Positions 26,858-35,498 of a stretch of 64,000 bases of DNA are shown in pieces. The notes under the pieces are model-generated. The model did not search any database. It was not told the origin of the DNA and saw only the letters and a program-made list of their open reading frames with translations. The DNA comes from Litoreibacter roseus (GTDB lineage Bacteria; Pseudomonadota; Alphaproteobacteria; Rhodobacterales; Rhodobacteraceae). The translations under genes were made by a program, and so were the position numbers. Every line of letters begins with the position of its first letter. The stretch's first letter is position 1. The DNA is taken from NCBI RefSeq assembly GCF_009811795.1, contig NZ_BLJE01000004.1:1-64000 (forward strand), in the 5' to 3' direction.

Positions 26858-26966
26858 CAAAACCCCAGATTTCAACGACCAAGACCGGAGCACCAGCTGA
26901 AACAGCACCGCTCCGCCAATAAGAACCGACCCCAGCAAAAAGGGGCGGACCCAGGGAGGGACCCCA

Positions 26967-28115
26967 ATGAAAAATTCAACCAAAGGCCTTTTGGGCCTAA
27001 CCATTGGCATATGCGTATTGTCCGAAACAGCGGGGGCCGAGGGATTTGACCGCGCGTTGCCCAACACCGAATTTCTGTTTCAGCCCGGCGGTTATGCCGA
27101 GATCGGTGCGGGCTATCTGATGCCCGAAATCACCGGCGTATTTCCGGCGCCGGGCGGTGATGTCGCAACCGGGAATATCGGTCGCGATTTTTTCACGCCT
27201 CAATTTGCGATCAAATACGATGTCAACGAAAAGTTGTCTTTTGGCCTGCAATTCTCGCAACCCTACGGCCTATTGGCGCAGTATCCTCTTGGCACGCCTC
27301 CCGGTGCGCCGGTCCCGGCGCAAGGCACCGGCGGTGATTTCGGTGCGGATGAAGTGGGTATCTCCGCACGCTACAAGTTCACGCGCAATCACAGTGCGTT
27401 CGGATCGGTCCGCGTTCAACGCTACTCAGGGTATCTGAACCGTGGCGGTGTCCGCTTTGATTTCGGCAGCAGCACTGAGCTGGGGTATTCGCTTGGCTAC
27501 GCCTTCGAGATACCTGAGCGCCGCTTGTTGTTCACGGCCGAGTACACATCCGCTGTGAAGCACACCCATGTGACGAAACCCCGTCACGACGGTCTGGTGG
27601 CAATCGCCGATGTTGAATCGCCTGTCGGGGTATCCTTTGTGCCGGCGGTCACTGGCACGCCGCTTGAAAATGACACAATACATCGCACGCCGCAGTCCCT
27701 GACCCTGAACTTCCGAAGCCAACTGCCGATCGGGGACGGGAAGAACCTGATATTTGGCCGCTATCGCTGGGCTGACTGGTCAGAGGCTGACATCTCGTTC
27801 AATGGGCTGAACCCGACCCAATTCACAGACTCCCAGCATTTCGCACTGGGATTGGGTCGCGTCGTTACGGAAAATTTGGCGCTGACCGGAATGGTCGAAT
27901 ACCGCACCGGCGGCGCAAGCCCGAAACCAGGGCTGACACCATTCGAGAACTCAATCGGTCTGGTGTTGGGCGGACGGTACATTCTGAACGACAATGTCGT
28001 GCTTCAGGCAGCTTATACTTACGTCAAATTTGATGATGCGACGACGACAAGTGGTGGTGTCTTTACCGACAACAGTGCCGAAGGCATCGCCTTCAAGATC
28101 GGTTACTACTTCTGA
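26967..28115 (+). CDS. FadL/TodX-family outer membrane hydrocarbon porin
   Basis: 382 aa. A signal peptide (about residues 1-24, ending TAGA-EGF) precedes the OmpP1/FadL pattern: N-terminal ALPNTEFLFQPGGYAEIG, many alternating beta strands, and a terminal aromatic residue (KIGYYF) as in outer membrane barrels. FadL-type proteins let hydrophobic aromatics cross the outer membrane by lateral diffusion. Its location between the Rieske oxygenase and its reductase suggests uptake of the substrate of this cluster. Confidence 0.85.
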   Translation: MKNSTKGLLGLTIGICVLSETAGAEGFDRALPNTEFLFQPGGYAEIGAGYLMPEITGVFPAPGGDVATGNIGRDFFTPQFAIKYDVNEKLSFGLQFSQPYGLLAQYPLGTPPGAPVPAQGTGGDFGADEVGISARYKFTRNHSAFGSVRVQRYSGYLNRGGVRFDFGSSTELGYSLGYAFEIPERRLLFTAEYTSAVKHTHVTKPRHDGLVAIADVESPVGVSFVPAVTGTPLENDTIHRTPQSLTLNFRSQLPIGDGKNLIFGRYRWADWSEADISFNGLNPTQFTDSQHFALGLGRVVTENLALTGMVEYRTGGASPKPGLTPFENSIGLVLGGRYILNDNVVLQAAYTYVKFDDATTTSGGVFTDNSAEGIAFKIGYYF

Positions 28116-28176
28116 TTTTCTCAATCGCAACCGTCTTACCACAAAAATCTGAACCCGACCCAAGACAGGAAAAACC

Positions 28177-28539
28177 ATGAAACGGACACCCGCCTTTTCC
28201 CTTACGGCAGCAACCCTTGCCCTGATGATCTCCGGCGCGACACCCGCCCTTGCCGGACCACTGACCGAGTCCGAGATGCGCTCAGAACTTCTGAACAAGA
28301 CGCTCAAGGGGAAGCGCCTCGGGATGACATTTGTTCTTCAGCTCAGCAGCGACGGACACGCCAAGATGCAATCGACCGTGAAGGACGACGTCGGTAAATG
28401 GCGGATCAACGGGCAGCAGATGTGCCTGACGTGGAATGAATTTCGCGGCGGCAAAGAAAACTGTGCCACATTTTCGCGCGAAAAGGATGGCTACCGGCTG
28501 CAAGGCGGCCCACTGCTGCGCGTCGTCAGCGGGGCCTGA
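28177..28539 (+). CDS. Small secreted protein, function unknown
   Basis: 120 aa with a clear Sec signal peptide (MKRTPAFSLTAATLALMISG, cleavage after ALA). The mature part, about 95 residues, is a beta-rich domain with KWRINGQQMCLTWNEF and two Cys that could form a disulfide (GQQMC and KENC). The pattern recalls DUF995-like periplasmic proteins but I am not sure. It follows the porin by 61 bases and is probably in its operon. Confidence 0.65.
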   Translation: MKRTPAFSLTAATLALMISGATPALAGPLTESEMRSELLNKTLKGKRLGMTFVLQLSSDGHAKMQSTVKDDVGKWRINGQQMCLTWNEFRGGKENCATFSREKDGYRLQGGPLLRVVSGA

Positions 28540-28628
28540 TCGTCGGCATGCATGGCCGGACCTTGTCGCATGCGCCGGCTCCGGCGATCCCCAGACCTTT
28601 CAGTTTTGACAAATCGGAGACTTCAAAC

Positions 28629-28940
28629 ATGCACTATATCATTAACAATCACGACAACCCCGACAAAGCGGCCCTTCGCATGGAGGTTCGCGAGGCACAT
28701 ATCGCCTATCTCAAGTCGGATCATCCGGGCGCCAAGCTGGTGATGGCGGGCCCTCTTCTGGACGGTCACGGGGAGATGATCGGATCTCACCTGGTCGTCG
28801 CCGCAGATGATATCGCCGCTGTCGAGCAGTTTCAGCAAGACGATCCGATGGCGCAGTCAGGTCTGTTTTTATCCAGCCGCATCGACCCTTGGAAGTGGGT
28901 GATCGGCAATCCGGACGCACCTGCGCACCAGCCCAGTTAG
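28629..28940 (+). CDS. YciI-family protein
   Basis: 103 aa, ferredoxin-like dimeric barrel of the YCII superfamily. The conserved His (VREAHIAYL) and Asp (QQDDPMAQSGLF) typical of its active site are present. The ATG at 28629 has GGAG about 10 bases upstream. TftG, the 5-chlorohydroxyquinol dehydrochlorinase of 2,4,5-T degradation, belongs to this superfamily. In a chloroaromatic-like cluster this protein is a candidate for dehydrohalogenation or lactone rearrangement; the family alone does not prove it. Confidence 0.75.
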   Translation: MHYIINNHDNPDKAALRMEVREAHIAYLKSDHPGAKLVMAGPLLDGHGEMIGSHLVVAADDIAAVEQFQQDDPMAQSGLFLSSRIDPWKWVIGNPDAPAHQPS

Positions 28941-29152
28941 GAGCACTCGACATCCTTGGTACTGGCTGTTGTGCAAAGCGATCGGTAGCAATGGTGTGTT
29001 CTTACGGGCCGACGTGCGCCGAGCGACATCTTGTATCTAAGGGGGAAGCCACGTCTGCGTTGTGTTTTCGAGCAGCTTACATCTGGTCGCAAGTTGTCGG
29101 ATAAGCCCATCCCGCTGTCACATGAGATTTGATACATCAAACCGAATCCTGT

Positions 29153-29172
29153 ATGGTATTTATAAATACCAT
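29153..29172. promoter_or_regulatory. Perfect 20-bp palindromic operator before AraC gene
   Basis: ATGGTATTTATAAATACCAT is a perfect palindrome 64 bases upstream of the AraC-family start. Its core, GGTA-N8-TACC, is the same as in the paired operator between the TetR regulator and the RND pump (39718-39769): GGTATTT is shared exactly and the TACC end is conserved. This suggests the TetR protein encoded at 39797 or a close relative binds here. Confidence 0.65.
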
Positions 29173-29235
29173 TTTGGGTAAAACCCGATGCCGGAAGCGT
29201 ATCGAGTTTCGTCCAAATCTTGGGGAGGAGGAGAG

Positions 29236-30126
29236 ATGTCACTATTGGATATCCGGATGTCACGGATCGACGCGGGGTACGTGCATATTGAAAAAGGACA
29301 TCACTACGACGTACCCGTGCAACAGTTCAGTTCTCTCTACATTCCGCAGACCTGCCATATAGAGGTCTCTGTCGAAGGCGGCGCGTTTGAGCGTGTCGAA
29401 CGCGGCGGCCTGGTGGGATTGCCCAAAGGCACCGCGCACCGTCTGCGCCTGCCCGGAGAGCCACAACAGGCCCGTGGCACGATCGCGCCGCCGTTTGCCG
29501 CCCTGCGCACCCGAAATCGAATGGCCGAAAGGGTTTTTGCGGCGCGCCATGCCGTGTCCATCAATCCAATTCCTGATCTGGTGCCAACCCTGATTAGCGC
29601 CACGTGCGCCGAGATCGCCGCAGATCCCAGGCTAAAATCAACTGTGTCGGTCATCTGTGAGCTCGCCGATACCGGTACCAATACCCACGATGCAGTTTTT
29701 GTACGGATGTCCGAAGCGCTCGCGCTTGTCTTGATCGAGCGTGTCATGGAGCGTTCTGCGCCCGAAGGTGCCAGTGTGGACGGTGCCTTTCACGATATGC
29801 GGTTGCGCAACGCTATCCGGGCGATGCACGAACGCCCCGCAGAAGATTGGTCGCTCAACAGTCTCGCAAAGGAGGTCGGGTTGAGCCGATCCGCGTTTGC
29901 CGAAACGTTCCGAAATTCGACCGGGCAGACCCCCTACCAGTATCTGACAAGAGTCCGCATCGACGCCGCGACCCATTTGCTTGGCACTCCCAACCTGTCG
30001 ATTTCCGAGATCGCGTGGCAATCGGGTTATCAGTCGGACGCAGCGTTCATAAAGGCGTTCCGACGCATTGTCGGGGTTAGCCCTGGCGCGTACCGGCGGG
30101 CGCAAACTCAGGGTGCTCCTGCCTAG
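29236..30126 (+). CDS. AraC-family transcriptional regulator
   Basis: 296 aa. N-terminal cupin-like sensing domain (AraC_binding_2/CupinR type: VEGGAFERVERGGLVGLPKGTAHRL) and a C-terminal AraC domain with two helix-turn-helices (WSLNSLAKEVGLSRSAFAETF and ISEIAWQSGYQSDAAFIKAFRRIVG). A GGAGGAG ribosome site precedes the ATG at 29236. It is convergent with the oxygenase reductase, overlapping at the 3' ends by four bases. Probably regulates the Rieske/porin genes. Confidence 0.83.
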   Translation: MSLLDIRMSRIDAGYVHIEKGHHYDVPVQQFSSLYIPQTCHIEVSVEGGAFERVERGGLVGLPKGTAHRLRLPGEPQQARGTIAPPFAALRTRNRMAERVFAARHAVSINPIPDLVPTLISATCAEIAADPRLKSTVSVICELADTGTNTHDAVFVRMSEALALVLIERVMERSAPEGASVDGAFHDMRLRNAIRAMHERPAEDWSLNSLAKEVGLSRSAFAETFRNSTGQTPYQYLTRVRIDAATHLLGTPNLSISEIAWQSGYQSDAAFIKAFRRIVGVSPGAYRRAQTQGAPA

Positions 30127-31088
30127 AGATCCAGCACGATCCTTGATCCGGGCGCACCGCGTGACACGCACAGCGCAATCGCGGAGTTCTGTTCTTGTTC
30201 GTCAGGATAGAGGCTCGTATCGCGATGGATGATCTCGCCGCTGTCCAACACCTGAACGATGCAGGTGCCGCAGACGCCCTCCAGGCAGGATTGAGGGACC
30301 GAGACACCCTGCTCTCTCAGGGTCTCCAGGATCGAGCATTCCTTTGCCACGGGATAGACTGGGCCATCGCCCTTGAGTTGAACTTCGAATTCTCCGGCAT
30401 CCTCGGCGGACAACGGGGCGAGGTTCGCCTTGAAACGTTCCTGATGAAAGTGTCCAGCAGGCAGCCGTGAAGCCGCCTCCTGCACCGCGTCAAGAAACCC
30501 GGTGGGCCCGCAAGCATAGAGATGGTCGTTGCTGCGCAAACCACCGACGAATGCGGCGATATCCAGCGGGTTGGGGTCGTCGACCTCGTCATAGTGGTAG
30601 ATGATATTGGCGGCAATTGCCTCGTCTTGTATTTCACAGCGGAAGGCAGCGCGTTCCGGTGTTCTGGCACAGATGCGCAGTTCGTAGCCCGCTCCCCTTG
30701 CTTCAAGAGTTCGGGCCATGGATAGCAGCGGGGTGACGCCGATACCCCCGGCCAACAGAACGGATTTGCCGTGGCTTGGGTGCAGGCCAAAGTTGTTGCG
30801 TGGCGGGGATATCTCGACCGTGTCGCCCACGCGCACCGTATCGCATATTTCGACGGAACCGCCGCGCCCACCTGCGTCGCGCAAAACGCCGATCTCGTAG
30901 CGTCCGTTGTCTTCGGTTGCGCGGGTCAGCGAATACTGCCGGATCAGGCCGGATGGCAGATGCACGTCAATATGGGCCCCGGCTTCACACGCGGGCAGGG
31001 CGGTGTCCTGGCCTGCCAACCTAAAGGCGACTGTATCCTCTCCTACGATGGCTTTGCCGATCACGGTGACCTTGAGTGTGTTTGACAT
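30123..31088 (-). CDS. PDR/VanB-type oxygenase reductase
   Basis: 321 aa. Domain order: flavin-binding barrel (RQYSLTRATEDNGRYEIGV), NAD-binding domain (LLAGGIGVTPLLSMA, then YACGPTGFLDAV), and a C-terminal plant-type [2Fe-2S] ferredoxin domain (PQSCLEGVCGTC, with the fourth Cys in IALCVSRG). This is the phthalate dioxygenase reductase layout and would feed electrons to the Rieske oxygenase at 25427. GGAGG precedes the ATG at 31088; the frame extends to 31217 without a better start. Confidence 0.88.
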   Translation of the reverse strand: MSNTLKVTVIGKAIVGEDTVAFRLAGQDTALPACEAGAHIDVHLPSGLIRQYSLTRATEDNGRYEIGVLRDAGGRGGSVEICDTVRVGDTVEISPPRNNFGLHPSHGKSVLLAGGIGVTPLLSMARTLEARGAGYELRICARTPERAAFRCEIQDEAIAANIIYHYDEVDDPNPLDIAAFVGGLRSNDHLYACGPTGFLDAVQEAASRLPAGHFHQERFKANLAPLSAEDAGEFEVQLKGDGPVYPVAKECSILETLREQGVSVPQSCLEGVCGTCIVQVLDSGEIIHRDTSLYPDEQEQNSAIALCVSRGAPGSRIVLDL

Positions 31089-31188
31089 GATGGACCTCCC
31101 CTTTTGGTTCAGTCTTGCAGAGTTCACTGATCCGGTTTTGCCGGTTCGTCCGGTTGCCTTGTTCCTGCGTCCAAAGCGCGGGTTTGGC

Positions 31189-31431
31189 TCAGGTCTCGAC
31201 CGCGTCCACTTTGGCAAGATCCGGCGCGTCGACGTGGTGGATTTGTCCGGTCACTCCGGACAGCAGATACAAGGCAGGTTGGCCGACATCACTCTTCTCT
31301 TGCGCGTCACCCAGAAAGGAGAATGCCAGTTCGGCGCTGATGAGTGAGCAGGCTTCCGCAAAGCGTCCTCGCCGCGTCCAGTGTTGACGCGTCAAAGTAA
31401 ACATGGGCGTGATCGCCTTTGATCGTGGTCA
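31189..31431 (-). pseudogene. Possible DOPA 4,5-dioxygenase-like remnant
   Basis: From an ATG at 31431 the minus strand reads MTTIKGDHAHVYFDASTLDA and then ARTLC before the frame is lost at a stop about 40 codons in. GDHAHVYFDAxTxxxARxLC is the N-terminal signature of the DOPA 4,5-dioxygenase family (vicinal-oxygen-chelate-like ring cleavage). The usual middle part is not present; the sequence continues in another frame with no clear match. It lies directly upstream of the reductase gene. Confidence 0.4.
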
Positions 31432-31459
31432 TAGCACACCCTTTTCAGTTCTGGTTGCT

Positions 31460-32340
31460 TCAGATTTCCGGCGGCATCACTGCACAAGCTATCCTACCGG
31501 GTATCGCTCGTGGCCCGGGCCAAGATTTGGGTCGGGCTGGCGTCGAGGAACACGCCGCTGCGCAGACCGTCCAGCAGCGTAATTGCGGTGGGTGAGGTGG
31601 CAGCGTTGAAGTGTCGCCCCAATCTCCGTCGGAGAGTGCACTCAGGTCCACCGGGACCAACCCCATCCGCCGCAGCTTGTCTAGATCGCTCAGGTCTCCC
31701 AACCGTTGAGTCTGCCAGAAAGACAGGCGGATACCTGCAACGCGCGGTCTGCTTGAGAGACGATCACCAAGGTCAGGTCAGGCTGCTTGCCAATCCGGGT
31801 AACCTGCTGACGGAACGCCGAAATGTCGATATCGGGCGCGATAAGCGCGAGCGCCCGCCAAGCGGTCGTCGGAGGGGGCGGCGCGATATCGCGATTTGCG
31901 TGAGGGTTTCCGTCACAAGCCATGCCCCCATGAAATGCCCGATCAGAAACACGGGTCGCGGTTGCTATTCCGTACCATTCTGATCGCGGCCTCCAGCCCG
32001 TCACGTGAATAGGCGGCGCTGCCGCGGTCATAGGCGTAGCCGACGGGCAATCCCAACGAGTGTCAGGAGAACAGCAGTTGGGGACCGCGCGCAGGTCAAA
32101 GTCCTGCTTGATCTGTCCCTGGTGCATCACACTTTCAGCGTGGGTGTAACTGAACCCGTAAACGAAAAGGGTTAGCTCCGCATCGGCCGCCCCGCCGGTT
32201 CTCAGAGCTTTGGCAAAGTCCGCAGCGGAATGTCCTCATGCCGCTTGCATAGCGGCGTGCCTGTCTGGAGCAGCCGGTGAGTTGAGTTCAAGTCGTCCCT
32301 TGCGGTGCATCGGCCGCACCGAAACATCATAGGATGCGAA
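31460..32340 (-). pseudogene. Alpha/beta hydrolase (DUF900-like), decayed
   Basis: Pieces of one alpha/beta hydrolase can be read in changing frames on the minus strand: SYDVSVRPMHRKGRLELN, then ELTLFVYGFSYTHAESVMHQ, GYAYDRGSAAYSRDGLEA, then a broken GHSMGA-type nucleophile elbow, LIAPDIDISAFRQQVTRIGK, and GDLSDLDKLRRMGL. Several frameshifts and stops lie between them. No function remains. Confidence 0.7.
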
Positions 32341-32476
32341 GTAGGGTAATGACGATCAGCGTGTGCTGAAGCGGGTCGGAGGCTTGCCTTGCTCGCCTAC
32401 CGGAATCCGGTGGACAATCGACAGAACTTCATGGCCGCGCCGCCCAAAATGGCACTGCGCCTGTTCAGGACAACCG

Positions 32477-33835
32477 TCATGGAAACCACAACAGACCGGG
32501 CACGAGAATGGCACCGGTTACCAAAAGAACGATAACGCAGAATCCCATGATATCCCGCGCCGAAAGGCCCGCCACTGCCAACGCCGGCAGCGCCCAGAAA
32601 GGCTGGATCATGTTGGTCCATGCGTCACCCCAGGCAACGGCCATCAGCACGCGGATCTGATCGGCGCCAAGAGCCTGTGCCGCGGGCATCACGATAGGGC
32701 CCTGAATAGCCCATTGCCCGCCGCCGGACGGCACCAGAATGTTGACCGCCGCCGCACTGAAGAATGCCAATATCGGCAAGGTCTCGGCGCTCGCGCCGTT
32801 GACGAACAGGTCGGTCAGGCCGGCTGCAAGGCCTGACCCCATCATCATGCCCATGATACCTGCATAAAACGGAAACTGGATCAGGATTCCGCCAACGCCC
32901 TGAACCGCCTCCCGCATTGCTGCAAGGAAAGCACGTGCAGACCCGTGCAGGGCAAGGCCTAGGAACAATAGCAGGAAATTTATGGTATTTAGTGTCAGTG
33001 AAAATGTACCGTTCACGGTCTGCAGGACGATGAACGACAAACCAAATGCGCCGATGCTCCATCCCAGCAAAGGTGTGCGTTCTATCCATTGTGCGGGTGT
33101 CGGTTTTCCTTTCGAGGGTACCTGGACCGCTTCGGTTTCGAATCTGACGTCGCCCGCGCGAACGACCGGACCGCCGTGGTTGAGCATCAGGCAGTTTAAG
33201 ACCGGCACGGCGATGCAGACGCAGACCAACAGGAGCAGATTGAACGGCGCGAACAGGGTTTCCGACACGGGGAAAAGCCCGATATCCGCTTCGAGAAAGT
33301 TGCCCGGTGTTGCCGCTGTGAGCGGCACGGAACCCGACAGCCCGGCATGCTGAATGACAAACCCTGAATAGGCAGCAGCGACCAGCACGCGGTAGTCGAC
33401 ATCGGGCACTTCGCGGCCCAACCGCTTGGCGAATAGCGCGCCGATCACCAGTCCGAAGCCCCAATTCAGCCAACTGGCACCAAGGGCCACGACTGTCACC
33501 AGTACGATGGCCTGGCCTGGCGTTTTGGCCAGCCTTGCCAACTGACCCATAAGCCGATCAAAGAATGGGCTGGAAGCCAAAATGAACCCTGTTACCAGGA
33601 CCAGTGCCATTTGCATGGAGAATTCAAGCAGCGCCCAGAACCCATCGCCGAAGTGGGTGATCATCCTAACAGGCGTTTCACCCTCGATTGCGATGCCAAG
33701 ACCGAAAACGATCAACGTCAACAGAATGACGATGACCAATGGATCGGGCAGATAGTTCTGCATCATCTTGTCCAGCGCGCCCGTCAGGCGACCAAACAAT
33801 GATGGACGGTGGGCAACATCGGTGCTCAGGCTCAT
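32477..33835 (-). CDS. atoE: Short-chain fatty acid transporter, AtoE family
   Basis: 452 aa integral membrane protein with about 11-12 helices and family landmarks NWGFGLVIGALFAK, then GFVIQHAGLSGSVPL and VPSGGGQWAIQGPI. AtoE-type carriers take up short-chain fatty acids such as butyrate or acetoacetate. It is followed on the same strand by no close gene and preceded (12 bases) by the patatin gene, so the two are probably co-transcribed. Confidence 0.88.
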   Translation of the reverse strand: MSLSTDVAHRPSLFGRLTGALDKMMQNYLPDPLVIVILLTLIVFGLGIAIEGETPVRMITHFGDGFWALLEFSMQMALVLVTGFILASSPFFDRLMGQLARLAKTPGQAIVLVTVVALGASWLNWGFGLVIGALFAKRLGREVPDVDYRVLVAAAYSGFVIQHAGLSGSVPLTAATPGNFLEADIGLFPVSETLFAPFNLLLLVCVCIAVPVLNCLMLNHGGPVVRAGDVRFETEAVQVPSKGKPTPAQWIERTPLLGWSIGAFGLSFIVLQTVNGTFSLTLNTINFLLLFLGLALHGSARAFLAAMREAVQGVGGILIQFPFYAGIMGMMMGSGLAAGLTDLFVNGASAETLPILAFFSAAAVNILVPSGGGQWAIQGPIVMPAAQALGADQIRVLMAVAWGDAWTNMIQPFWALPALAVAGLSARDIMGFCVIVLLVTGAILVPGLLWFP

Positions 33836-33847
33836 TTTAAGATCATC

Positions 33848-34906
33848 CTATTCAGCGGCAGCGGTGACTGTGTCGGGGATACCGGCGCCAGACATCAGTT
33901 CTGCGAAAAGTGGTGATGGGTCGAAAGTCTGCGCGACCCCAAGCGATTGTCCATGCTTGGCCAGAAAAACCTCCGCCCTGGCATGACCTTGACGAAAGAG
34001 CCGGTCCAGATAAGCCTGTTCGACGTTCATCTTGGACGATGGTGCGTATCCGGCCAAATCGTCATCGCTCAGGACCCGGTGCAAGCGGGTGGCGTCGATG
34101 TCAGGCACTAAATCGCGGAAATGCATTGCAAATCGCAACTCCTTCAACAGGGCAGCGTTGAAGGTTACTTCGTTCAATCGGTTTGCGATCTCACGGGCAG
34201 TACGTGGCACATCCGGTCTGAAGAACGGGTTGGTCTGTACAAGGATCAAATCCTGCCCGAGGCCGCTGCGCACCAGCGGATAGAGCGCAGGGTTGCCTGT
34301 ATATCCGCCATCCCAATATGCTTCGCCGCCGATTTCCACGGCCTGAAACAGGTTTGGCAATGCCGCAGAGGCCAGAAGCACATCGATGGAAAGATCAGGC
34401 TGCGTAAAGACATGCGGCATGCCAGTCCGGACATTCGTTGCTGTTAGGAAGACGCGCGGCGCCGATGGGTGGTTCAGGGCGTCAATATCGAGCTGCTCTT
34501 CAAGAAGCCGTCTCAGCGGATGGAAGTTGGCAGGATTGGACTGATAGGGCGAAAAGGCCCGGCTGAGAAAGTCGAGTGCGAGATAGGCTGGGTTGCGATC
34601 AAGGCTCCAGTTGTCGGACAAACGGTCGAAGACGGTCCGCTGGACCGGAGAGAACCTGCCAGCGCGAGAGACTGCATGCCAATACTCATTCAGCGCAGCG
34701 CGTGCCGCGTCGGGACCGCCAGTGGCAAGACCCGCAGCGGTCAGGGATGCGTTCATCGCGCCGGCGCTTGTCCCGCTGAGCGCGGTGATGGTCGTTCCCG
34801 GATGCGTCAAAAGACAGTCAAGAACACCCCAGGCAAGCGCCCCGTGGGATCCACCGCCCTGCAAGGCCAGCATCACTGGCACCGTGTCTGGTGACGAACG
34901 GCTCAT
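33848..34906 (-). CDS. Patatin-like phospholipase/esterase
   Basis: 352 aa. Oxyanion loop LQGGGSHGALAWG, nucleophile elbow GTSAGAM (Ser near residue 46), and catalytic Asp in DGGYTGNP. Patatin-fold proteins release fatty acids from lipids. No signal peptide is visible. The neighbouring AtoE transporter suggests a link to fatty-acid or hydroxybutyrate metabolism. The start overlaps the DoxX stop (ATGA). Confidence 0.87.
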   Translation of the reverse strand: MSRSSPDTVPVMLALQGGGSHGALAWGVLDCLLTHPGTTITALSGTSAGAMNASLTAAGLATGGPDAARAALNEYWHAVSRAGRFSPVQRTVFDRLSDNWSLDRNPAYLALDFLSRAFSPYQSNPANFHPLRRLLEEQLDIDALNHPSAPRVFLTATNVRTGMPHVFTQPDLSIDVLLASAALPNLFQAVEIGGEAYWDGGYTGNPALYPLVRSGLGQDLILVQTNPFFRPDVPRTAREIANRLNEVTFNAALLKELRFAMHFRDLVPDIDATRLHRVLSDDDLAGYAPSSKMNVEQAYLDRLFRQGHARAEVFLAKHGQSLGVAQTFDPSPLFAELMSGAGIPDTVTAAAE

Positions 34907-35283
34907 GACCGTGGCTCATCTGAAAGACGTGATAGCCATGCAGCGGTGCATGACAAGATCATAAGGACAAGTGGCGGGACAGGGCTGTTTCCGATGAAGT
35001 GCAACTGGCTTATCGTGACACCCACAGATATCCCGATCATCAGCAGTGCGGCGAGCAGCACGCTGCCCGGCAGCAAGATCAGACCGGCGTCAAGTATCTC
35101 CAGAACGGCCGTGACCCACCGCAGCCATTGTCCGAATCCCAGTGTGTCGAAGGTCGCAACCAGAGCTTCGATTCCCAGCAGTTCGGCGATGCCCGCCACC
35201 GCGAAGATCAGCGCCAGCAACACGTGCATGGTCGTCGCCCAGCCGCGCTTTGATCTGTTGGCTTGCGTTGCAAGATTGGTCAT
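34903..35283 (-). CDS. DoxX-family membrane protein
   Basis: 126 aa, four hydrophobic helices (LLALIFAVAGIAELLG, WLRWVTAVLEILDAGLIL, LAALLMIGISVGVTI, LVLMILSCTAAWL), the DoxX layout. Two ATGs six bases apart are possible; the second (35283) has the better distance from GAAGGGA. Function of this group is unknown. First gene of the DoxX-patatin-AtoE unit. Confidence 0.75.
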   Translation of the reverse strand: MTNLATQANRSKRGWATTMHVLLALIFAVAGIAELLGIEALVATFDTLGFGQWLRWVTAVLEILDAGLILLPGSVLLAALLMIGISVGVTISQLHFIGNSPVPPLVLMILSCTAAWLSRLSDEPRS

Positions 35284-35498
35284 CGTCATTCCCTTCGTTC
35301 AGACGGCGCGCATGTCTGCGGCCTTGCTGGTGAATGCAAACGCAGCACTGATGGCAGGGGGCTTAGAAATTCCGCGTCGTGGTTTCTCTCCACCATCAAA
35401 TGTTCGCCCCAACCAGATGGATGCAAACTCGACCCCGCGCATCCTGACCCCCGCGGTTGGGCGTGCATGGACGACAGCGATATCCGCTCTCTCCTTGA

